From the NCBI RefSeq assembly GCF_021545845.1, contig NZ_CP088923.1, positions 1,860,001 through 1,924,000 on the forward strand: 64,000 nt of DNA, given 5' to 3'. The position numbers and the translations under genes were made by a program. How positions within the stretch are numbered: the first letter of the stretch is position 1; every line of letters starts with the position of its first letter. Under the pieces are notes generated by a model. It was not told the DNA's origin. It searched no databases and saw only the letters and a list, made by a program, of their open reading frames with translations. The DNA is from Rhodanobacter thiooxydans. Its GTDB lineage: Bacteria; Pseudomonadota; Gammaproteobacteria; Xanthomonadales; Rhodanobacteraceae. This document shows, in pieces, positions 57,985 to 64,000 of this stretch.

Positions 57985-59085
57985 ATGAGCCGAGGATGCA
58001 GGTTGGCCGTTGCCATGGCAGCGGTATTGGGAGTGGGTGGCTGTGCACAGCAGGCGCAGGTGATACGGCCGAGTTCGGCCCAACTGCAGGCGCTGGAGCC
58101 GCTGCCGGTGGTTGACGTCATTGATCAGGACAGCTTGGCTGCGCAGGATACTTTTACTGCCGCCAACATCAACGTGGTGCCGGAGCCTGGCGTGCCGATC
58201 CTTGCAGCAGCAGCCGGTGGCGCACTCGGCATGGTGATCGTGAATGCCGCAGTGAAGGCGGAGGCAGAGCGTTTCGCCGAGGCGCACGTGCAACCGTTGC
58301 GCACGGCGCTGCAGGGGTTTGATGCGAGGTCGGTGCTGAGCGACTCGTTGCAGCAGGCGCTGGTCCTGCAACCAACGCATTTCGGCAATTACACGATGAC
58401 GTCAATCCGACCGACCTCCGCGGCCCGTCGTTTACTGGTGCAAACCGCATATTCGATGACACCGGATTTTTCAGCACTGCAAGTGATTGTGACTGTTTCG
58501 ATTCAGGACGCCGGCGCAACTCCGGACCAACCGGTTTATCGGAACGTGCTGGTTTATCAGTCGGAGCGCCAGGTGGCGCCGCAGAAAACCGCTGAAGACA
58601 GCCAACGCATGGTGACGCAGGAGAATCAGCGTTATTCCGCATTGCACGTCGATGACGACATTGCGAAGGCAAACGCCGAGCCGAATCGGCGCGACTCGGA
58701 AGCGGCCCGCCTGCGCACGAAGATCAACCAGGAGCAGGTCGAGCATCGCCAGCGGCTGGCTCAGGCGGCCCTGCCAGTCTGGGATGCCGATACCCGCGCC
58801 CAGCATCTGGCAAATGCGTGGGCAGCCAACCAGGGTGATGCGCTGAAGACCGCGATGCGGGCCAGCGGTGCCGAGATTGCACATATGCTGCAGCTTGATC
58901 TGGCCGGCCAGATCGCGACTGATCGGATCGAACAGTCGCGTAAGGTGTTCAGCGAAGGCACGAGGGAGATCGACTATGTCAGCGGCGGCCGCATGGTATC
59001 GATGGCGACGGGTGACGCCGATGCCTCGCTGAAAAAGCCTTCGCCGATGGTGATGGTGCCGGTCAATGCCGCAGGTCGCCGTTGA
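57985..59085 (+). CDS. Lipoprotein of unknown function
   Basis: About 366 residues. The signal ends in the lipobox VGGC (Cys20). The ribosome binding site AGGGGAAA is good. The body includes a hydrophobic glycine/alanine stretch (PILAAAAGGALGMVIVNAAVK, residues ~72-92), which is odd for a lipoprotein, and a coiled region around 220-260. No family recognised. Codon use is a little less GC-rich than its neighbours, which may indicate a lineage-specific gene. Confidence 0.65.
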   Translation: MSRGCRLAVAMAAVLGVGGCAQQAQVIRPSSAQLQALEPLPVVDVIDQDSLAAQDTFTAANINVVPEPGVPILAAAAGGALGMVIVNAAVKAEAERFAEAHVQPLRTALQGFDARSVLSDSLQQALVLQPTHFGNYTMTSIRPTSAARRLLVQTAYSMTPDFSALQVIVTVSIQDAGATPDQPVYRNVLVYQSERQVAPQKTAEDSQRMVTQENQRYSALHVDDDIAKANAEPNRRDSEAARLRTKINQEQVEHRQRLAQAALPVWDADTRAQHLANAWAANQGDALKTAMRASGAEIAHMLQLDLAGQIATDRIEQSRKVFSEGTREIDYVSGGRMVSMATGDADASLKKPSPMVMVPVNAAGRR

Positions 59086-59139
59086 ACGATGCCGTAGGCT
59101 GCCTTCTTCTTGCGGAAGGATCCTGGTTCCGCAGCTGGT

Positions 59140-59343
59140 GAAGAAAGCCACATCTGTGGTTTTCTTCGATCGCGGGCCCCGTGCACGGCCGGACTCGCTC
59201 ACGCGAATCCGGCACCGGCGTAGCTGATCCGTGGCGTTTCAGGGATGTTCTGGTCAGGTCTTTGCTCGTCATTCCAGCGAAAGCTGGAATCCAGCGTCTT
59301 CAAACAGTTGGGCGCTGGGTCCGGGCTTTCGCTGGGATGACGG
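59140..59343. repeat. Hairpin repeat and family C inverted repeat in the lipoprotein-ABC gap
   Basis: At 59140-59167 the hairpin GAAGAAAGCCACA / TGTGGTTTTCTTC with downstream GGACTCGCTCAC matches 19756-19815. At 59266-59343 a family C pair (CTCGTCATTCCAGCGAAAGC and GCTTTCGCTGGGATGACGG) follows. No gene is supported in 59086-59451. Confidence 0.7.
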
Positions 59344-59451
59344 CTTGTTCAGACCTTTCCTGGGGGGCGGGCTTCGACGTCGAGTGTGCCGAACTTCAAA
59401 GTTGAGTCTTCCGGCCAGCAGCTGCTGGTGGTTGCTGCGGTCGTCACGGCC

Positions 59452-61299
59452 TCACCGATACCCCTGCGCCTGCAGCGAAAACAGCTGCGCGTAGTGCCCG
59501 CCCAGCGCCATCAGCTGCTGGTGGTTGCCGTGTTCGACGATGCGGCCGTCCTGGATCACGATGATCTGGTCGGCCATGCGCACGGTGGAGAAGCGGTGCG
59601 AGATCAGGATGGCGATGCGGCCGCCGGAGAGTTCGCGGAAGTGTTCGAAGATGGTGGCTTCGGCTTGCGCGTCCATCGCGGCGGTGGGTTCGTCCAGCAC
59701 CAGGATGTCGGCACGCGAGCGCATGAAGGCACGGGCCAGCGCGATCTTCTGCCACTGCCCGCCGGACAGCTCGCGGCCGTCGTTGAACCATTTGCCCAGT
59801 TGCGTGTGAAAGCCGGCCGGCAGGCTGTCGATGAAGTCGCTGGCCATGCCCTTGTCGCTGGCGTCGCGCCAGCGTGCTTCGTCCTCGAAATGGCCGACGT
59901 CGCCGACACCCACGTTCTCGCCCACGCGCATCTGGTAGCGCGCGAAGTCCTGGAAGATCACCCCGATGCGTTGCAGCAGGGTGGCCTCGTCCCACTCGCG
60001 CAGGTCGGTGCCGTCGAGCAGGATGCGGCCGCGGTCCGGCGCGTACAGCCGCGTGAGCAGCTTGATCAGGGTGGTCTTGCCTGAACCGTTCTGGCCGACC
60101 AGGGCCAGCGATTCGCCGGGACGGATGTGCAGGTTGATGTCGTGCAGCGCCGGCTCGCCGGCGCCGGGGTAGGTGAAGCCGACGTGCTCGAAGCGGATGC
60201 CGTCGTCGGGCTTAGCGCCGCGTTGCGCCATGCCGGTGGCGGGCGGCACCGGGGTCTCCAGGTATTCGTACAGGGTGGACAGGTACAGGTTGTCCTCGTA
60301 CATGCCGCCGATCGCCGACAGCATCGCCGACACCGCCGCCTGGCCCTGGCGGAACAGCATCAGGTACATCGTCATCTGGCCCAGTGTGATGCGCGCGGCC
60401 ACGGTGCTTGCCGCAATCCACGCGTACGCGCCGTACAGCGTGAGCGTGCCTAGCAGGCCCAGCCCGAAGCCCCAGCTCTCGCGCCGCACGGTGAGGTCGC
60501 GGTCGTCGCGGTAGAGCTTGTCGAAGATGCCACGATAGCGGCCCAGCAGCAGCGGGCCGAGGCCGAACAGCTTCACTTCCTTGGCGTGGTCCTCGCGCGC
60601 CAGCACGGTTTCCAGGTACAGCTGCATGCGCGTTTCCGGCGAGCGCCAGCGGAACAGCCGGAATGCGTCGCCGGAGAACTTCGTTTCGGCGAAGAACGCC
60701 GGCAGCCCGGCCAGCAGCAGCACGGCCACCGCCCACGGCGAGAACTGCAGCAGCAGGCTGCCGTAGCTGAGCAGCGAGATCGCGTTCTGGCCCAGCCCGA
60801 ACGTGCGCGTGACCAGCGACAGCGGCCGGCTGGATGCCTCGCGGCGGGCGCGGGTGAGCTTGTCGTAGAACTCGGAGTCCTCGAAGTGCGCCAGTTCCAG
60901 CGTGAGCGCCTTCTCCAGGATCATCACGTTGACGCGCTGGCCCAGTTGCGCGCGCAGCAGCGATTGGCACATTGAAAGCCCGCGCTGTGCGCCGGCCAGC
61001 GCCGCCACCAGCACGCCTTCCAGCGCCACCCATTCGTATACCGGCCGCAAGCCTGCCTGGCCGCTGGCGGACCACGCACGGCTGGCGTTCACCACCGCAT
61101 CGACGATGTGCGCGCCGACCCAGGCCACGCCGGCCGGCAGCAGGCCGGCGACCAGGGTCAGCAGCGCCAGCGCGACGGTCAGTGGTTGGCTGGTGCTCCA
61201 CACCAGTTCCAGCGCGCGCCCGCTATAGCGGAACACGCCCAGGAAGCTGCGGGTGAGTTCGCTCGATCCAGCGGGTTCGGGGAAAGGGTGGGGCGGCAC
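59452..61299 (-). CDS. ABC transporter, fused permease and ATPase
   Basis: Exporter half-transporter of the ABCB type, about 615 residues from GTG 61299; a TTG at 61371 is an alternative start. An N-terminal membrane domain with six helices (residues ~1-330) is followed by the ATPase domain. This has Walker A GQNGSGKTT, signature LSGGQ, Walker B ILVLDEPTA and switch His in ISHRFSTV. The cargo cannot be predicted. It stands alone, so a homodimer is expected. Confidence 0.9.
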   Translation of the reverse strand: MPPHPFPEPAGSSELTRSFLGVFRYSGRALELVWSTSQPLTVALALLTLVAGLLPAGVAWVGAHIVDAVVNASRAWSASGQAGLRPVYEWVALEGVLVAALAGAQRGLSMCQSLLRAQLGQRVNVMILEKALTLELAHFEDSEFYDKLTRARREASSRPLSLVTRTFGLGQNAISLLSYGSLLLQFSPWAVAVLLLAGLPAFFAETKFSGDAFRLFRWRSPETRMQLYLETVLAREDHAKEVKLFGLGPLLLGRYRGIFDKLYRDDRDLTVRRESWGFGLGLLGTLTLYGAYAWIAASTVAARITLGQMTMYLMLFRQGQAAVSAMLSAIGGMYEDNLYLSTLYEYLETPVPPATGMAQRGAKPDDGIRFEHVGFTYPGAGEPALHDINLHIRPGESLALVGQNGSGKTTLIKLLTRLYAPDRGRILLDGTDLREWDEATLLQRIGVIFQDFARYQMRVGENVGVGDVGHFEDEARWRDASDKGMASDFIDSLPAGFHTQLGKWFNDGRELSGGQWQKIALARAFMRSRADILVLDEPTAAMDAQAEATIFEHFRELSGGRIAILISHRFSTVRMADQIIVIQDGRIVEHGNHQQLMALGGHYAQLFSLQAQGYR

Positions 61300-61382
61300 G
61301 TGGGAGGTCGTCAGGCCATGGGCGCAGCTTGCGCGGAACTCCCGAGATGGGGGCCGTGCCCCTTCACGCAAGGCAGAACGTG

Positions 61383-61477
61383 TAGGAACGCACCCTGTCC
61401 ACAGGGGACTTCCTTCGGTCGTGCGCGATGCCTTTTTGTCACGTGACGAAGAGCATCGCGCACAGGGTGCGCTCCTA
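61383..61477. repeat. REP pair (family B) after msrA
   Basis: TAGGAACGCACCCTGTCCACAG at the left and GCGCACAGGGTGCGCTCCTA at the right. On the minus strand it starts TAGGAGCGCACC, whose TAG is the msrA stop. It is the reverse-oriented relative of the element at 16412-16505. Confidence 0.85.
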
Positions 61478-62155
61478 CAGAGAGACCTGGTATAGCTCGG
61501 GGAGCAGCTGTCGCAGCTGCGCCACTTTCGGCGCGTCGTTGATGGCGATGTATGGGTTGTACGGGTGCCGCTGGAAGTAATGCTGGTGGTACGCCTCGGC
61601 CGGGTAGAACGCGCGCAGCGGCACTACCTGGGTAACGATCGGCGCCGGGAAGGTTTTCGCCGCGGTCAGCTGCGCGATATAGGCGCCGGCGATGCGCTGC
61701 TGCTCGGGGTTGGCGTAGAAGATCACCGAGCGGTACTGGCTGCCCACGTCGGGGCCTTGCCGGTTCCGCTCGGTCGGGTCGAGTGCGACCGAGAAGAACA
61801 CCTGCAGCAGCGTGCCGTAACTGACCTGGGCCGGGTCGAAATGCACCTGCACCGATTCGGCGTGGCCGGTGTCGCCCGCGCTGACCTCGTCGTAATGTGC
61901 GGTGTCGGCGTCGCCGCCGGAGTAGCCGGCGATCACCTCGTTCACGCCCCTGACGTGCTCGAACACCGCCTCGACGCCCCAGAAGCAGCCGCCAGCCAGC
62001 ACCGCGACCTGCTCGCCGTGGGCGGCGGTTTCCGGGGTATCGACGGTCGGCGCCGGGAGCGCGCCGCTGGCGGCGGATACCGGTTGGCAGGCGTTCGCGC
62101 CCAGCATCAGCAGGGCGGCCAGCGACACGGACTGGAATGTGCTGCGACGGATCAT
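61475..62155 (-). CDS. msrA: Peptide methionine-S-sulfoxide reductase A, exported
   Basis: Repairs methionine S-sulfoxide. About 226 residues. An N-terminal signal with a possible lipobox (LGANAC, Cys23) suggests an envelope location, unlike cytoplasmic MsrA. The catalytic Cys57 is in the hallmark GGCFWGVE. The motifs VGSQYRSVIFY and AYHQHYFQRHP follow. The TAG stop is supplied by the REP pair. Confidence 0.93.
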   Translation of the reverse strand: MIRRSTFQSVSLAALLMLGANACQPVSAASGALPAPTVDTPETAAHGEQVAVLAGGCFWGVEAVFEHVRGVNEVIAGYSGGDADTAHYDEVSAGDTGHAESVQVHFDPAQVSYGTLLQVFFSVALDPTERNRQGPDVGSQYRSVIFYANPEQQRIAGAYIAQLTAAKTFPAPIVTQVVPLRAFYPAEAYHQHYFQRHPYNPYIAINDAPKVAQLRQLLPELYQVSL

Positions 62156-62283
62156 GCTGCGCCTCGCCGGCATGGCCACCGCGTGGCCGGTATCTGTTCT
62201 TCGCCGGGCACATGCCATTGGTTACCTGTGCGGGGCCGGCTGGCCCGGTACCATCATGCTGATCGGTTTCATGGAGTTGAGGG

Positions 62284-63090
62284 ATGCACGGTTCCATTGA
62301 TCTGGATGCCTACCTGCGGCGCATCGGCTGGCACGGCAGCGTGGCCGCCGACCTGGCCAGCTTGCGCGGGCTGGCCGTGGCGCATGTGGCGGCGATCCCG
62401 TTCGAGAGCCTCTCCCCGCTGCTGGGCCTGCCGGTGCCGCTGGATACGCCCGCGCTGGAACGCAAGCTGGTGCACGAGGGCCGCGGCGGCTATTGCTTCG
62501 AGCAGAACCTGCTGTTCGCCGCGGTACTGTGCACGATCGGCTTCGACGTATCCGGGCTGATCGCGCGGGTGCTGTGGCAGCACCCGGAGGATGCGGTCAC
62601 CGCGCAGACCCACATGCTGCTGCGCGTCGAGCTGGACGGAGCGAGCTGGCTGGCGGACGTCGGTTTCGGCAACCAGGTGCTGACCGGCGTACTGCGGCTG
62701 CAGGCCGACGTGGAACAGCCGACCGGCCACGAGCCGTTCCGGCTGGTCGAGCGCGATGGCGAATGGCGCATGCAGTCATGCGTGCGCGGGCAGTGGCTGA
62801 CGCTGTACCGATTCGACCTGCGCCGCTGCGAGATGGTCGACTACGTGGTGGCCAACCACTACGTCTCCACGCACCCGGCCTCGCGCTTTCCGCACAACCT
62901 GATCGCGGCGCGCACTACCGCCGACCGGCGCCTGAGCCTGCTCAACCATGAGTTCACCGTGCGCCGGCTGGGCCGGGAGCCCGAGCGGCACCGGCTGGCT
63001 GACGTCGCCCAGATCCGCCACGTGCTGGAACATGAATTCCTGCTACGCCTGCCGCCGCACGCTGGCCTGATACCAACTTGCGTTCAATAA
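62284..63090 (+). CDS. Arylamine N-acetyltransferase
   Basis: Transfers acetyl from acetyl-CoA to arylamines/hydrazines. About 268 residues. The catalytic triad is Cys71 (GRGGYCFEQN), His110 (QTHMLLRV) and Asp125 (LADVGFGNQ). The final codons (GLIPTCVQ) and TAA appear to come from the adjoining insertion sequence, so the natural C-terminus may have been altered. Confidence 0.9.
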   Translation: MHGSIDLDAYLRRIGWHGSVAADLASLRGLAVAHVAAIPFESLSPLLGLPVPLDTPALERKLVHEGRGGYCFEQNLLFAAVLCTIGFDVSGLIARVLWQHPEDAVTAQTHMLLRVELDGASWLADVGFGNQVLTGVLRLQADVEQPTGHEPFRLVERDGEWRMQSCVRGQWLTLYRFDLRRCEMVDYVVANHYVSTHPASRFPHNLIAARTTADRRLSLLNHEFTVRRLGREPERHRLADVAQIRHVLEHEFLLRLPPHAGLIPTCVQ

Positions 63091-63131
63091 ACTAGATATA
63101 CTCTTGCCATCGCCTGGAAGGGAGATGGCAA

Positions 63132-63656
63132 GTGAAGACACTGATCGGCAACGACAAGGCCACGGTGAAGCGACTGGCGGAGCGACTGAAGCAAGCCGGA
63201 TCGCATCGCGAGTACCAGCGAATCCAGTGCGTGCTGCTACGGGCCACACTGGGGAGCTCGGCGCAGGAGATTGCCCAGATCCTGGGATGGTCGGCGTCGA
63301 CCGTCCATACGATCCATTCGCGCTGGGCCAAGGAAGGTGAGGCGATCTTCGCGCTGAACGAGCGTGGCGGCCGCCATCATCAGTACTTGAGCGAGGAAGA
63401 GGAGAAGGCACTGCTGGAGCCGTTTGTGCGACAGGCCGAGATGGGTGGGATGTTGCGTGCCTTGGATATCCGGCAGGCATATGCGGCACGGGTCGGCAAA
63501 CCGGTGGCGCTGTCGACGATCTATCGCCTGTTGGAGCGGCATGGTTGGCGCAAGGTGATTCCACGGCCCCGCCACCCGAAGGCAGACGTTTCGGCCCAAG
63601 CGGCATATAAAAAAACTGCGGCGCTGCGTTCGCGCCGAGGTCGCGCGTCAGGCTAG
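63132..63656 (+). CDS. IS630-family transposase, upstream frame
   Basis: About 174 residues starting at GTG 63132. It holds the N-terminal helix-turn-helix region (RIQCVLLRATLGSSAQEIAQILGWSASTVHTIHSRW) and a second HTH (RQAYAARVGKPVALSTIYRLLERHGWRK). The frame continues past the A7 run at 63609-63615 for about 13 unrelated codons. The catalytic part is in the +1 frame. Confidence 0.8.
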   Translation: MKTLIGNDKATVKRLAERLKQAGSHREYQRIQCVLLRATLGSSAQEIAQILGWSASTVHTIHSRWAKEGEAIFALNERGGRHHQYLSEEEEKALLEPFVRQAEMGGMLRALDIRQAYAARVGKPVALSTIYRLLERHGWRKVIPRPRHPKADVSAQAAYKKTAALRSRRGRASG

Positions 63657-64000
63657 GTGCGGTCGCCCGGTTCGCTTGATGTTCCAGGACGAGGGGCGGT
63701 TTGGCCTGCTCGGCTCGCCACGGCGATGTTGGGCGCCCTCACCGACACGTCCTGTCGTGGGGGCGCGGCTGGAACGTCAATACATCTACGCCTTCGCCGC
63801 CGTGAGTCCTCACGACGGCGTCCTCGACAGTCTCATCTTGCCGTGGGTCAATGCCGAGGCCATGTCCCTGTTCCTGGCCGAAGTGGCCGGTCGCCATCCT
63901 GGCGAGTTCATTCTCATGGTCATGGATCAAGCCGGCTGGCATCAGGCAAACGCCCTGGTCGTTCCCGACTCCATGCGCCTGGTGTTCCTTCCCCCCTATA
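63616..64000 (+). CDS. IS630-family transposase, downstream frame (partial)
   Basis: Continues the transposase in the frame entered by dropping one A of the A7 run. It contains the first catalytic Asp in FQDEGRFGLLG and the second in VMDQAGWHQAN, the DDE signature of IS630/Tc1. The third acidic residue lies beyond the window. Whether the full-length protein is made by frameshifting or transcriptional slippage, or the copy is dead, is unclear. Confidence 0.75.
   Translation, partial: MRRCVRAEVARQARCGRPVRLMFQDEGRFGLLGSPRRCWAPSPTRPVVGARLERQYIYAFAAVSPHDGVLDSLILPWVNAEAMSLFLAEVAGRHPGEFILMVMDQAGWHQANALVVPDSMRLVFLPPY

Larger units (their letters stand above)
63073..64000 (+). mobile_element. IS630-family insertion sequence, left part
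   Basis: The element probably starts after a TA dinucleotide at 63071-63072, the target of IS630-type elements. It carries a transposase in two frames and runs off the right edge. The left terminal sequence cannot be confirmed without the right end. Confidence 0.7.

Overview
The window is high-GC chromosomal DNA (roughly two thirds G+C) from a gammaproteobacterium of the Xanthomonadales/Lysobacterales, most likely Rhodanobacteraceae (a Rhodanobacter- or Dyella-like organism). This rests on the protein sequences, the truA-trpF-(cupin)-trpB-trpA-accD order, a his operon headed by a TrpR-like regulator gene, and many REP-type intergenic palindromes of the kind common in this order. Genus is an inference. 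I found no rRNA, tRNA or CRISPR array. Nearly all of the DNA is core metabolism; the unusual material lies in the intergenic repeats and RNA/DNA control elements.

Layout. 0-7.8 kb: partial greB coupled to a membrane protein, a HerA-like ATPase, a LysM lytic transglycosylase lipoprotein, psd, prmB and a GNAT acetyltransferase. 7.8-19.5 kb: aroC, a frameshifted 2-hydroxyacid dehydrogenase, asd, fimV, truA, trpF, a cupin_8/JmjC-like oxygenase, trpBA and accD. 19.5-23.7 kb: a repeat-filled gap, then a PAP2 phosphatase, a glycosyltransferase, a DUF4399 protein and gltX. 23.7-31.8 kb: a complete metal-efflux cluster on the minus strand (response regulator, sensor kinase, then CzcB/A/C-type membrane fusion protein, RND pump and outer membrane factor). 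31.9-34.5 kb: zinc homeostasis genes (a Zur-type repressor with a natural six-histidine tract, a Zur-box-like operator, a MerC-domain protein and a CDF exporter), then a small ribosomal protein THX gene.

34.9-39.4 kb: the class Ia ribonucleotide reductase genes nrdA-nrdB-glutaredoxin, read leftwards from a promoter followed by a cobalamin riboswitch and a leader of about 540 nt. This predicts that the B12-independent enzyme is shut off when B12 is plentiful, and therefore that a B12-dependent RNR exists elsewhere in the genome. 39.45-47.3 kb: a complete histidine operon (TrpR-like regulator, hisGDCBHAF, hisIE) starting at a trp-operator-like palindrome and interrupted by three REP-type inverted repeats.

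47.3-50.3 kb: a C13 (legumain-type) peptidase and the methionine-salvage genes mtnBDC behind a met-box-like palindrome. 50.4-57.7 kb: a Tat-exported HiPIP, two APC amino-acid permeases separated by the second copy of a 0.27-0.29 kb inverted-repeat element, a Nudix hydrolase, 3-hydroxyanthranilate dioxygenase and parE. 58-64 kb: an unknown lipoprotein, an ABC exporter, msrA, an arylamine N-acetyltransferase whose 3' end appears to be formed by an insertion, and the left part of an IS630-family element that runs off the window.

The observations I rate highest are: (i) the B12 riboswitch upstream of class Ia nrdAB; (ii) two copies of an inverted-repeat element whose arms differ between copies in a base-pair-preserving way and which abut start codons; (iii) REP elements whose TAG is the stop codon of five different genes, including one REP pair shared by two convergent genes; (iv) the trp-operator-like palindrome at the start of the his operon; (v) the Zur-box between zur and merC/CDF; and (vi) a 36-bp tandem repeat found at two loci. 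All coordinates and motifs were read by eye and no database search was run.
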